Below are positions 26,501 to 34,374 of a DNA stretch of 64,000 nucleotides, piece after piece. Location: the NCBI RefSeq assembly GCF_011043555.1, contig NZ_JAAKGS010000013.1, positions 48,420-112,419 on the forward strand, in the 5' to 3' direction. Origin of the DNA: Sphingobacterium sp. SGR-19. GTDB lineage: Bacteria; Bacteroidota; Bacteroidia; Sphingobacteriales; Sphingobacteriaceae. The notes below the pieces were generated by a model that was given only the letters and a program-made list of their open reading frames with translations, had not been told where the DNA came from and made no database searches. Each line of letters opens with the position of its first letter. Positions within the stretch are counted from its first letter, which is position 1. The position numbers were made by a program, and so were the translations under genes.

Positions 26501-26928
26501 TCAGTTTCTTCTTGCAGGGTGTTGGAAAAGCTGATGGATACTTGGCCGGCTCTGCCAGACATCCCTTCATTAACAATAGTGCGATGCCGCAAGAAGTGCA
26601 TTTGGATCGCTGGACACCGGATAATACCGATGCCTCGTATCCACGCTTTGTATACTTACGGACACATAACACGCGCATGTCGTCCAAATGGATCGAGGAT
26701 GCTTCTTACCTAAGGCTGAAAAATATCCAGTTGGGTTATACGTTTCCGACGCCATGGATGGAGAAGATGCGGGTAAGCAAGCTAAGGCTCTATGTGTCGG
26801 GTGATAATTTATTTACAAAAACGAATTTTTTCTACGGATACGATCCGGAAGTGCCGGTGGGTAACACGGGCGGCTATTATCCGCAAGTGAAAACGTTTAT
26901 AGTAGGTCTCAATTTAAATTTTAAATAA
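23581..26928 (+). CDS. SusC/RagA-family TonB-dependent outer-membrane receptor with STN domain
   Basis: A 1115-aa outer-membrane transporter. A signal peptide (about 1-25) is followed by a secretin/TonB N-terminal STN domain (about 30-100, LGNVLKNLENQVDYYFVY), which signals to FecR. Next come a carboxypeptidase-regulatory domain (SGTVTNDQGEALIGATVVV), the TonB box/plug region (EVVVVGYGTQKK, then GVRGANGVVLVTTKKG, the SusC/RagA signature) and a 22-strand barrel ending in NLNFK. It imports a ligand captured with the SusD-like lipoprotein encoded immediately downstream. No glycoside hydrolase or peptidase gene adjoins, so the substrate is unknown. Confidence 0.95.
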   Translation: MMYLKKVMKLIVILLFFTLSTAAASSYGQQNITLKTNHTPLGNVLKNLENQVDYYFVYHESEIQGISVDHVQLKNASLTEALEKILSGTNIVYNMVGKNIVLKKVSAVAAPVTQQQVSGTVTNDQGEALIGATVVVRGKTLQTQTDVNGEFQLTGLEKGDVLVISYIGHSPGELVYEGQPKLAIRLNATAGDLDEVVVVGYGTQKKINLTGAVGSISGDELESRPITNVGRGLQGQIPGLTVRGENTAPGAQAPKIRIRGVGTWGDANPLIVIDGVPGGNMNILNPDDIEGISVLKDAASSSIYGVRGANGVVLVTTKKGTSGSPTLSMSSYFGWQTPTALPKFLGSPDYMMLQNEANINAGQNPTYTEEQIEIARNGSDPNYFANTDWINEVYRKSAPQQNYNLSLQGGHDKTSYYASYGYLGEGGLVVGDNFKAARHNARLRLNTEVFDRIKLDGNLGYVDRGYDGSASGTSPLSAAISIRPLVPVRFTNGSWGYHGGQSNPVAWAQDGGTDSFTSQEITANIAATINLFEGLDLRGQYGLVKYNSKRNKLLKTIHYFSPDDNELIYRTNYPNSMRMDHYAQTYQTFIATAHYNKTIQENHNITGLLGYSLEETVGNDFWGSRQRLASQDLPSLEIGTENQLNGSSSNQNALMSFFGRVNYDYNSKYLLEGNFRYDGSSRFHPDVRWNWFGSFSAGWVFSEEDFFADLKGFWNLGKVRFSYGTQGNDKVMDPNNNSVRDFPYLLTLAPSGVTSNNPIGDQERVGFRQSYIPNPQVTWESAEKTNIGLDLAFLSNRLNVTADYFVNNTNDILLARLLPDVIGVGTNYPSYNLGSIQNKGWEVVLGWQDNIGEVRYGVNFNLSDVRNKVTHLEDRSEVLNDQVRLVGHPIGAFYGFIADRIAQESDFDIVNGEYIPKFPYQRGDLVAPGDLIYKPTNPNATEITVQNDRHILGSDIPRYTYGFRGDLAYKGFDFSFFLQGVGKADGYLAGSARHPFINNSAMPQEVHLDRWTPDNTDASYPRFVYLRTHNTRMSSKWIEDASYLRLKNIQLGYTFPTPWMEKMRVSKLRLYVSGDNLFTKTNFFYGYDPEVPVGNTGGYYPQVKTFIVGLNLNFK

Positions 26929-26937
26929 TTGGCAATC

Positions 26938-28617
26938 ATGATCTTTCACAAAAAACATAGAAAAAACTTTAAGCTAGCCCTGTTGCTGATAGGTTTGGGG
27001 GCGACGAGCAGCTGCAGCGATTTTTTAGACCGATACCCCCAAGATGAAGTCATCGACGAGACGTTCTGGAAAACGCAGGAACAGTTAGAAATGGCGGCAA
27101 CCGCTATCTACTCTCGTGTAAAGGCCAAAAACTTTGTGGATATGGAAAACTTGGGTGAAAACACGATGTGGCCACAAACCCATGAGTACAAAGATATAGG
27201 CTCGGGGGTGTATCCGGTGACACAGCCCACCGTAAATAATGAATGGCGTAATATGTTCAGGGATGTACGGGAATGCAATGCTTTTCTACAGAACTATCAC
27301 GATGCCGAGGAGACTGAGCCCGGGGCAAAGGAACGCTTGGCTGCCGAGGTACGGGTGATCCGCGTACTGAACTATAGTTTCATGACTTCTTTTTTCGGGG
27401 ATGTGCCCTTGATTACTACCCCCCTGGAGCTAGAAGACCCCGAGGTGTATGGCGAAAGAGATCCACAGGAGAAAGTGGTGGACTTCCTATTGGATGAACT
27501 TGATTTGGCTGCGGAAAATCTTTCCGAAGAAATTCCTACGGGTGATAACCTCGGTAGGGTGAACAAAGGCACAGCTTTAGCCTTAAAAGCTAGAATTGCC
27601 CTTACGTATGGGCGTTTTGATGTAGCCGAAGAAGCTGCGAAAGCGGTCATGGATATGGGCGTATATTCCTTGTATAATACCGGCGATCCTGAAACATCCT
27701 ACTACGATCTGTTCACCAGAAACGGCAAACTAGCGGAAGGGCGAAACAAGGAAACAATTTTTGCCCGCATGCACAAAATGGATATCATCATGCATAACTT
27801 AAGTCGGGAAATCCAGGTACCGGATCAATTCGCACGTTTTGTACCTACACGCTCTCTTGTAGAATCGTATTTATGTAGCGATGGCTTGCCGATTGATAAA
27901 TCGCCTCTTTACAAGGACGATACCTATGCGGACGTGTTCAAGAACAGGGATCCGCGCATGACGCAAACCATCCTTGTGCCGGGGGATAAATGGGGTGGTC
28001 GTTATGACGGTAGACCGATAGCGGATAATCCTGATCCAAGCATCTACATGGTACCTAAATTTAGTCAAGATGGCCGGGGGTCGGTTACGACAACAGGTTA
28101 TTATTATAAGAAATACGTGGAACCGAGCGCCGTCCCTAATTACAACCGGGATGACAATGATATTCATCATATCCGCTATGCGGAGGTGCTGCTAACCTAT
28201 GCTGAGGCTCGCTTCGAACAGGGTAAGCTGACGCAGGATGACCTCGATATATCTATTAACCTACTTCGTGACCGGGTTGGTATGACGAGAATGGATCTTG
28301 CTTTCTTGGCACAGTATGGTATGGACGTTCGTGAAGAGATTCACAGAGAACGTCGGGTTGAATTGGCGTTGGAAGGACATCGTTATTTCGACGTGAGAAG
28401 GTGGAAAGAAGGAGAACGTCTTGGCCAAGATATCGAAGGTGTAAAAGCTTCTTGGTTTCCAGCATTAAGCTCGAATACTTACCGAAAAAACGAGGAGGGT
28501 TATTTGGTGGTGCAGTGGAACAGAAGTTTTGAAAATCCGAAGCATTATCTGTGGCCTGTTCCGCAGGTGCAGAGGGAACGAAATCCGGCTCTCGGACAGA
28601 ATCCGGGCTGGGAATAA
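26938..28617 (+). CDS. SusD/RagB-family nutrient-binding lipoprotein
   Basis: A 559-aa surface lipoprotein. The ATG at 26938 gives MIFHKKHRKNFKLALLLIG followed by the lipobox SSC; the TTG at 26929 is a poorer start. After the Cys comes SDFLDRYPQDEVIDETFWK, the usual SusD N-terminus, then TPR-like helices (ALKARIALTYGRFDVAEEAAKAV) and a C-terminal SusD domain ending in YLWPVPQ. It caps the SusC-like barrel. It starts 9 bp after the SusC stop, so both are one transcript that ends at the hairpin at 28642-28670. Confidence 0.95.
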   Translation: MIFHKKHRKNFKLALLLIGLGATSSCSDFLDRYPQDEVIDETFWKTQEQLEMAATAIYSRVKAKNFVDMENLGENTMWPQTHEYKDIGSGVYPVTQPTVNNEWRNMFRDVRECNAFLQNYHDAEETEPGAKERLAAEVRVIRVLNYSFMTSFFGDVPLITTPLELEDPEVYGERDPQEKVVDFLLDELDLAAENLSEEIPTGDNLGRVNKGTALALKARIALTYGRFDVAEEAAKAVMDMGVYSLYNTGDPETSYYDLFTRNGKLAEGRNKETIFARMHKMDIIMHNLSREIQVPDQFARFVPTRSLVESYLCSDGLPIDKSPLYKDDTYADVFKNRDPRMTQTILVPGDKWGGRYDGRPIADNPDPSIYMVPKFSQDGRGSVTTTGYYYKKYVEPSAVPNYNRDDNDIHHIRYAEVLLTYAEARFEQGKLTQDDLDISINLLRDRVGMTRMDLAFLAQYGMDVREEIHRERRVELALEGHRYFDVRRWKEGERLGQDIEGVKASWFPALSSNTYRKNEEGYLVVQWNRSFENPKHYLWPVPQVQRERNPALGQNPGWE

Positions 28618-28641
28618 CCAGACGCCATCGGATGAACATAG

Positions 28642-28670
28642 AAGCGGTATCTTTTTAGGTACCGCTTTTT
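28642..28670 (+). terminator. Intrinsic terminator after the susD-like gene
   Basis: AGCGGTATC / GGTACCGCT forms a 9-bp stem (one G-T pair) with a 6-nt loop, followed by TTTTT. It lies 25 bp after the SusD stop and 8 bp before the convergent rfbA stop, so it may also slow transcription from the minus strand. Confidence 0.85.
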
Positions 28671-28677
28671 GATTATT

Positions 28678-29538
28678 TTACTTCGCGATTCGCCTTAAAT
28701 ATTCCCCGTATCCGGACTTTATCAGCGGTTCGGCGAGTTGTAGCAGTTGCTCTTTGTCAATATAGCCCATCCGGTAAGCGACTTCTTCGATCGCGCCGAT
28801 TTTCATCCCTTGCCGTTCTTCGATCACTTGAATAAACTGACCTGCCTGCATCAGTGATGTGATGGTGCCTGTATCTAGCCAAGCTGTCCCGCGGTCGAAC
28901 ACACCGACTTTGAGTTTGCCCCGACGGAGGTATTCCTTGTTAATATCTGTGATTTCCAATTCTCCGCGCGCAGAAGGTTTTATATTTTTAGCGATTTCAA
29001 TGACATCGTTATCATAAAAATAGAGTCCCGGAACGGCATAGTTTGATTTGGGTACGGCTGGCTTCTCCTCGATGGATACCACGTTTTTCTCCGCGTCAAA
29101 CGCGACGACACCGTACCGTTCGGGGTCGTGCACGGGATAGGCGAATACCACCCCGCCGTCCGGATCGGCACAACCTTGCAGCAATTTGGACATCCCCGAC
29201 CCGTAGAAGATATTATCTCCCAAGATAAGCGCCACCTTATCTCCACCGATAAATTCCTCTCCCAGGAGAAACGCCTGTGCAAGTCCATCTGGACTCGGCT
29301 GTTCTTTATAGGAGATTCGACAGCCAATTTGGGAACCGTTTCCCAAAAGCTTCTGGAAATTTGGCAGATCCTGCGGCGTGGAAATGATTAAAATTTCGTT
29401 AATCCCGGCCAACATCAGGGTAGATAACGGGTAATATATCATCGGCTTATCGTACACAGGCATAAGTTGCTTGGATACGGCTAGTGTGAGTGGGTGTAAA
29501 CGCGTACCGGAACCTCCGGCCAATATAATACCTTTCAT
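28678..29538 (-). CDS. rfbA: Glucose-1-phosphate thymidylyltransferase
   Basis: A 286-aa enzyme making dTDP-glucose from dTTP and glucose-1-phosphate, the first step to dTDP-L-rhamnose. The signature GIILAGGSGTRLHPLT is at 3-18, then KQLMPVYDKPMIYYPLS, ILGDNIFYG around residue 110 and EEKP near 160. The length is typical. It is the last gene of the rfbB-C-D-A run (25 bp after rfbD), although it encodes the first enzyme. It converges on the SusC/D unit. Confidence 0.96.
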   Translation of the reverse strand: MKGIILAGGSGTRLHPLTLAVSKQLMPVYDKPMIYYPLSTLMLAGINEILIISTPQDLPNFQKLLGNGSQIGCRISYKEQPSPDGLAQAFLLGEEFIGGDKVALILGDNIFYGSGMSKLLQGCADPDGGVVFAYPVHDPERYGVVAFDAEKNVVSIEEKPAVPKSNYAVPGLYFYDNDVIEIAKNIKPSARGELEITDINKEYLRRGKLKVGVFDRGTAWLDTGTITSLMQAGQFIQVIEERQGMKIGAIEEVAYRMGYIDKEQLLQLAEPLIKSGYGEYLRRIAK

Positions 29539-29563
29539 TTTCTGTTTTTATTGTTAGAGACTT

Positions 29564-30469
29564 CTAGCGTTCTAACGCAATCATCTCCGTTAAGCTATCA
29601 AACCAAAATGGTACTCGAACGTTAAAAATATGCTTTATCTTACTTTTATCCAACAGGGAGTACGCCGGACGTTTGGCAGGGGTGGGGTATTCTGATGTCG
29701 GAATGGGGGTGATTCGGCATGTTGCGCCAATCAGCTCCCGGATCGCGACTGCAAAATCGTACCATGAAAGCTGACCTTCATTGGAATAGTGGTACATACC
29801 CGGATGCCAATCATTTGCTTTTATAATATCGATAATGGCTTGGGCGAGGTCTCTGGCGTAGGTAGGTGAACCGATCTGATCATGGACTACCGACAATTCT
29901 TCTCGTTCATTCAGAAGTCGGATCATTGTTTTGACAAAGTTGTTGCCATAAGCAGAGTATACCCAAGAGGTACGTATGATAATGCTTTCGGGTGTCCATT
30001 TCTGTATAGCTTGCTCACCTTTCCACTTCGTCAGTCCGTAGATATTTAATGGCGCTGTAGGGGTGTCTTCCGTTAAAGGTTCATTGGAATGGCCGTCAAA
30101 AACATAGTCCGTCGAAATCGCGAGCAGTTTTGCACCGTACAAACGGCAATATTGCGCTATTTCTTCCGTTGCCAGATGATTTATTGCATCTGCGAGTTCC
30201 GGTTCACTTTCCGCTTTATCTACAGCTGTATATGCTGCTGCGTGGATAATGATATCAGGCTCATACATCCCCAGGATATCTTGGATAATCATCGTTTGCT
30301 CAAGAGGAAGCTGTTTTCTGTCCAAAAAGAAGGTTTCGAAACCTTCTTCTTTTTCCAACAGTTCTTTTAGCTCGGAGCCGACTTGCCCATTGGATCCGGT
30401 TACGAGGATTCGTGGTCTAGGGCTCGCCATTGGCGATTTGGTATGCATAGTTTCTTGATTGGCTTGCAT
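29564..30469 (-). CDS. rfbD: dTDP-4-dehydrorhamnose reductase
   Basis: A 301-aa short-chain dehydrogenase-type reductase giving dTDP-L-rhamnose in the final step. The NAD(P) fold begins RILVTGSNGQVGSEL, and the active-site YxxxK is in YGLTKWKGE. The N-terminus is uncertain: ATG codons at 30469, 30448 and 30430 are all possible, and the last would remove a 13-residue extension that is unusual for the family. It follows rfbC by 21 bp. Confidence 0.94.
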   Translation of the reverse strand: MQANQETMHTKSPMASPRPRILVTGSNGQVGSELKELLEKEEGFETFFLDRKQLPLEQTMIIQDILGMYEPDIIIHAAAYTAVDKAESEPELADAINHLATEEIAQYCRLYGAKLLAISTDYVFDGHSNEPLTEDTPTAPLNIYGLTKWKGEQAIQKWTPESIIIRTSWVYSAYGNNFVKTMIRLLNEREELSVVHDQIGSPTYARDLAQAIIDIIKANDWHPGMYHYSNEGQLSWYDFAVAIRELIGATCRITPIPTSEYPTPAKRPAYSLLDKSKIKHIFNVRVPFWFDSLTEMIALER

Positions 30470-30490
30470 GGCTTCGCTGAATGCTATGGT

Positions 30491-31027
30491 TTATTTCTCC
30501 CAGAAGGGTAATGCTTTATCTTTTTCTGAAATAATCAGCTCCTCTCCTACGAGCTGCCAATCGATGGCCAATGTCGGATCGTTGTACCGCACACCCCATT
30601 CGGAATCCTTATGATAAAAATTGTCGCATTTATAAAAAAATGTAGCGGTATCGGAAAGTACGACAAAGCCATGTAGAAAGCCTCTCGGAATAAACACTTG
30701 TAGATTGTTCTCGTCGGAGAGCTCGACAGCTTCGTATTGCCCGAAGGTCGCTGAATCAGGGCGTGCATCGACCATGATATCAAGGACATGCCCCTGTAAT
30801 ACGCGCACCAGTTTTGCCTGTGCATGTTTGCCTCCTTGGGCATGTAAACCACGGAGCACACCTTTTGTGGAAAAAGACTGATTGTCTTGTACAAAACGTG
30901 TTTCCGTTCCGGTCAGTTCCTGAAAGGTTTTTTCGTTAAAACTCTCAAAGAAATAACCCCGCTTATCGCCCAGTTTTAATGGTTCCAGGATAAAACATCC
31001 CTGAAGCTTTGTTTCTATAATTTTCAT
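30491..31027 (-). CDS. rfbC: dTDP-4-dehydrorhamnose 3,5-epimerase
   Basis: A 178-aa cupin-type epimerase, the third enzyme of dTDP-L-rhamnose synthesis. Recognisable segments are GCFILEPLKLGDKRGYFFES near the start, FVQDNQSFSTKGVLRGLHAQ with the catalytic His, LVRVLQGHVLDIMVDAR, and FIPRGFLHGFVVLSD. It has the full family length. It lies 17 bp downstream of rfbB and 21 bp upstream of rfbD. Confidence 0.96.
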   Translation of the reverse strand: MKIIETKLQGCFILEPLKLGDKRGYFFESFNEKTFQELTGTETRFVQDNQSFSTKGVLRGLHAQGGKHAQAKLVRVLQGHVLDIMVDARPDSATFGQYEAVELSDENNLQVFIPRGFLHGFVVLSDTATFFYKCDNFYHKDSEWGVRYNDPTLAIDWQLVGEELIISEKDKALPFWEK

Positions 31028-31044
31028 CTCTTTAATTTCACAAG

Positions 31045-32097
31045 CTATTTGCCGTATTGCTCTTCATAATACTTCTGATAACCTCCCGAGGTCACATTCG
31101 ATAACCACTCCCGGTTGTCCAAAAACCAATCAATAGTACGAGAAAGCCCTTCTTCAAATGTAACGGATGGTGTATAACCCAGTTCTGTATTGATTTTGCT
31201 CGCATCAATAGCGTAACGTAGGTCATGCCCAGGACGGTCTTTTACGTAAGCAATCAATTTCTCCGACGTGCCTGAAGCTCGACCGAGCTTCTCATCCATC
31301 TGTTTGCATAGCTCTTTAACGAGATCAATGTTTTGCCATTCATTGAAGCCTCCAATATTGTACGACTCTCCATTTTTCCCTTGGTGGAAAACCAGATCAA
31401 TGGCTCGTGCGTGGTCTACCACGAACAACCAGTCGCGCGTGTATTTCCCGTCACCATATATGGGTAGTGGCTTGTTGTCCAGTATATTAAGGATGCAAAG
31501 GGGTATAAGTTTTTCAGGAAAGTGGTTGGGGCCATAGTTATTCGAACAGTTGGTAATAACAACGGGTAGCCCGTAAGTATCTTGATAAGCTCGTACGAAA
31601 TGGTCGGAGGAAGCTTTTGAGGCGGAATAAGGGGAATGCGGATCATACGGGGTATCCTCCGTAAATAGTCCTGTTTCTCTTAAAGTACCGTACACCTCGT
31701 CTGTCGATACATGGTGAAAGCGCTTGCCTTCATAGCCGTCTTTCCATGTTTCACGTGCAGCGTTCAAAAGATTTACAGTGCCCAACACATTGGTCATGAC
31801 GAAATCGGTAGGCGCAGCAATAGAACGGTCTACATGCGATTCGGCGGCCAAATGGATAACGCCATCGGGTTGATAGGATCTGAATAGTGCCAATATGCCT
31901 TCTGCATCCCGGATATCTTGCTTGACGAAGGTATAATTAGGTTTTCTCTCGACATCTTTCAGGTTTTCCAAATTACCGGCGTAGGTTAAAGCATCAATAT
32001 TAACTATATGGTAATTGGCATACTTATTTACAAATTCACGAACGACGTGGGATCCGATAAACCCGGCTCCGCCTGTGATGAAAATTGTTTTGTCCAT
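31045..32097 (-). CDS. rfbB: dTDP-glucose 4,6-dehydratase
   Basis: A 350-aa NAD-dependent extended short-chain dehydratase, the second step of the dTDP-rhamnose route. The ITGGAGFIGSHV Rossmann motif is at residues 6-17, the STDEVYG loop and the YSASKASSDH catalytic YxxxK follow near 130-170, and NNYGPNHFPEKLIP is the family signature. It is the promoter-proximal rfb gene. TATCTTTG ends four bases before the ATG, so its mRNA may be leaderless, and a structured repeat element sits directly upstream. Confidence 0.96.
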   Translation of the reverse strand: MDKTIFITGGAGFIGSHVVREFVNKYANYHIVNIDALTYAGNLENLKDVERKPNYTFVKQDIRDAEGILALFRSYQPDGVIHLAAESHVDRSIAAPTDFVMTNVLGTVNLLNAARETWKDGYEGKRFHHVSTDEVYGTLRETGLFTEDTPYDPHSPYSASKASSDHFVRAYQDTYGLPVVITNCSNNYGPNHFPEKLIPLCILNILDNKPLPIYGDGKYTRDWLFVVDHARAIDLVFHQGKNGESYNIGGFNEWQNIDLVKELCKQMDEKLGRASGTSEKLIAYVKDRPGHDLRYAIDASKINTELGYTPSVTFEEGLSRTIDWFLDNREWLSNVTSGGYQKYYEEQYGK

Positions 32098-32101
32098 AAT
32101 T

Positions 32102-32109
32102 CAAAGATA
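32102..32109 (-). promoter_or_regulatory. TATCTTTG -7 box of rfbB, four bases from the ATG
   Basis: The minus strand reads TATCTTTG-AATT-ATG, a consensus -7 element. The expected start site falls at or next to the ATG. The -33 position lies in the hairpin of repeat copy A and has no TTTG. Confidence 0.65.
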
Positions 32110-32116
32110 ATTCTTT

Positions 32117-32467
32117 TCCCCTTTTTCTTGATAAAAAGGGGACAAAAATCAAGGCTGAATATAGTTTTGCTATTTTTATTTATCTATTCCTAAAACAGAA
32201 TAAAACTCACTTCGTTCAGACATTATTCTGTTTTTTACGGAATAGCCTGCCTAAAAATGGTCGCAAAACAATATAAGGCCGATTAAATACGCATAAACGC
32301 AAAGTTATAGTAAACACTTTAGATACGCTATGCATGATCCCCTCCTTAACCTTAAAGGTCACATCCAGATATTTGACGACTGTAGGGATTTTCTTTCTGC
32401 ACTATCCAATATGTCAAATATCTGAAGTGATGAGCTTTTTGGTTCTTTTTCGCGGAGAAAAAGAACA
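32117..32467 (+). repeat. Structured dispersed repeat, copy A
   Basis: Lies between rfbB and the second PHP phosphatase gene. In order: end hairpin CCCCTTTTT/AAAAAGGGG (32118-32141) with loop CTTGAT (32127-32132) complementary to ATCAAG at 32148-32153; a long hairpin with CTATTCC (32184-32190) and AAAACAGAATAA (32192-32203) pairing TTATTCTGTTTT (32223-32234) and GGAATAG (32239-32245); a closing helix TCAC + CAGATATTTGAC (32359-32362, 32366-32377) with GTCAAATATCTG + GTGA (32413-32424, 32427-32430); and an end hairpin GTTCTTTTT/AAAAAGAAC (32442-32466) two bases from the phosphatase stop. Copies B and C share the layout. Confidence 0.85.
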
Positions 32468-32468
32468 G

Positions 32469-33248
32469 CTATATCGCTAATTTCTGACTATCTTCAAATA
32501 TAGAGGCGTTTTTTATGGGATTGTCTTTCAACAAATCAAAGGTATCATATTTCAATGCAACCATTTTAAGCGCGTGAAGGTGTTTATTGTGGTGCATATC
32601 TGTTCCAACCAGATCATACATGCCGGATTTTATCAACGTCAGCGCTATTGATTTGACGGGTTCTCCGTAATATCGGGAGATGGACAGCAGATTAAGTTGC
32701 AGTAAACAACCTGCATCTTTAATTTCTTTATATACCTTGAAATTCTGGTGATAGTAATTATATCGTTCTGGGTGTGCTAAAATTGGTTGGTAGCCCTTCT
32801 CCTGAATATCCTTAATAGTCTGAAAAAGTGCTTTGGATTCTGCCAAATAGGACATTTCGATAAGTATATGCCTATTTGGTAGTGGACAGAGATTTCCGCT
32901 TTGGATCCAAGTCTCTAGCTGATCGTCGATCATATACTCTGCAGAATATTGAAGATCAAACTTGATTCCCTGATCGGTAAGTGCCTGTTTTAGCTTTGCA
33001 TGGGTGTCCTTAATAGTGGTCGGTGTATTGTCGTATACGCCATGCATCACGTGCGGTGTCGATATACATTTTTGAATTCCTAATTCTTTTAACCCTTGGA
33101 TAAGTTTTAAGGATTGTTCTATATCCGGGCTACCGTCGTCGATGCCGGGTAGGATATGGTTATGCATGTCTACCCCGATCCATGCTAATTTTCCGACAGC
33201 CTCATTTTGATTTGCATTACGTTTGAATAAGTTTTTCCAAAAAGACAT
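32469..33248 (-). CDS. CpsB/YwqE-type PHP-domain tyrosine-protein phosphatase (second copy)
   Basis: A 259-aa PHP phosphatase paralogous to the one at 13907-14653. It shares DMHNHILPGIDDG (about 28-40), STPHVMHGVYDNTP, LAHPERYNYY, CLLQLNLLSISRYYG and GTDMHHNKHLHAL with that copy. Metal-binding His and Asp residues are all present, so it should be active. It lies 129 bp downstream of the second manC. There is no Wzc or Wza gene beside it, so it probably acts on the distant kinase or on a tyrosine kinase outside the window. Confidence 0.88.
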   Translation of the reverse strand: MSFWKNLFKRNANQNEAVGKLAWIGVDMHNHILPGIDDGSPDIEQSLKLIQGLKELGIQKCISTPHVMHGVYDNTPTTIKDTHAKLKQALTDQGIKFDLQYSAEYMIDDQLETWIQSGNLCPLPNRHILIEMSYLAESKALFQTIKDIQEKGYQPILAHPERYNYYHQNFKVYKEIKDAGCLLQLNLLSISRYYGEPVKSIALTLIKSGMYDLVGTDMHHNKHLHALKMVALKYDTFDLLKDNPIKNASIFEDSQKLAI

Positions 33249-33377
33249 TATTAATAATTTTAATTAGCTACTTCCCCATTTTGACTTTCGTCTCTAATAC
33301 CAGCACAATAATACAGCCAATATTACACATATAAAACGAGAAATGCCTCAAAAACGCTACTATTAATTAAATAATTG

Positions 33378-34370
33378 TTAAATTAACGGAGAATTTTCCT
33401 TTTCTAATAGCTCGTAAACATGTTTTACGTCCTGTGCAAAAGCTTTGTCCATGATCAAAACTGCATCTGTTGTATTAACCACTACACAATTTTGTAGACC
33501 TAAGAATACGGTGTGCTTGCCAATTTCGCCGATAACAATATTCCCGTGTTCATCCGTTGGATGCCCCTTTGCAACAAGGTAATCATATAACGAATCAAAC
33601 GACCCCATATCTGACCAATGGAAAAACGATGGTACGACCTTAATGCTATCGCTCCGTTCCATAATAGCGTAATCAACGCTTTTTGATGGTATTTTGCGGG
33701 ACAGTTCTTCATCCAAAATGCCCGCTTTTGCCGCATCAAAAGTTGCTTTTGACGCTGTATATACTTTCGGATCAAAGCGCTCTAGTTCCTGCAGATAGGT
33801 CGACGCCTTAAAACAGAATATCCCCGAGTTCCACAAAAAGTTACCACTTTTTAGGAAATCTTTTGCTGTATCGAAATTGGGCTTCTCCCGAAAGGATAGG
33901 ACATCGTTCCCTTCGGATTCTATATAACCATAGCCCGTCTCTGGTCGTGTAGGGTTTATTCCAAAAGTGACAAGACTACCCTCTTTTGCAAACTCTATCC
34001 CTCGCTTGATAGCCTGTAAATACTGTTCATCCCCTTCGATAAGGTGGTCGGATGGCGTAACAATCAGGATATCATCCGGATCGCGCGATAGTGCGGCAAA
34101 CGCTATGGCTGCTGCTGTATTTCGAGGGACTGTTTCGATGATAATATCGTGCGAAACGGCTTTTAAATCTTCCTTGGCTAAATCGATATTTTGTACAGAG
34201 CCGACCAAAACCACATGGTCACATACCGATTGATTTCTTTCGATCGTAAGTTCAAATAATGATTTTTCGTTAAAGATCGACAAATATTGCTTTGGCTTTG
34301 ACTTACGCGACAGCGGCCATAACCTAGAGCCTACTCCACCCGATAAGATGACATTTACTATTTTTCCCAT
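33378..34370 (-). CDS. manC: Mannose-1-phosphate guanylyltransferase, second copy
   Basis: A complete 330-aa GDP-mannose pyrophosphorylase of the short type, lacking the phosphomannose isomerase domain of bifunctional enzymes. GGVGSRLWPLSRKSKPKQY is at about 11-29, PRNTAAAIAFAAL near 80, VTPSDH near 100, FREKPNFDTA near 155 and LWNSGIFCFKAST further on. It is a close paralogue of the partial gene at 1-843. It starts 4 bp after the exonuclease stop, and the PHP phosphatase gene lies downstream. Confidence 0.94.
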   Translation of the reverse strand: MGKIVNVILSGGVGSRLWPLSRKSKPKQYLSIFNEKSLFELTIERNQSVCDHVVLVGSVQNIDLAKEDLKAVSHDIIIETVPRNTAAAIAFAALSRDPDDILIVTPSDHLIEGDEQYLQAIKRGIEFAKEGSLVTFGINPTRPETGYGYIESEGNDVLSFREKPNFDTAKDFLKSGNFLWNSGIFCFKASTYLQELERFDPKVYTASKATFDAAKAGILDEELSRKIPSKSVDYAIMERSDSIKVVPSFFHWSDMGSFDSLYDYLVAKGHPTDEHGNIVIGEIGKHTVFLGLQNCVVVNTTDAVLIMDKAFAQDVKHVYELLEKENSPLI

Positions 34371-34374
34371 AATT

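Noticed and set aside
26929..26937. TTG start for the SusD-like gene
   Set aside because: The ATG at 26938 gives a standard lipoprotein signal; the TTG directly abuts the SusC stop.
32008..32193. 61-codon plus-strand frame at the left end of repeat copy A
   Set aside because: It runs from antisense rfbB into the hairpin and the rest of the repeat; not shared with copies B or C.
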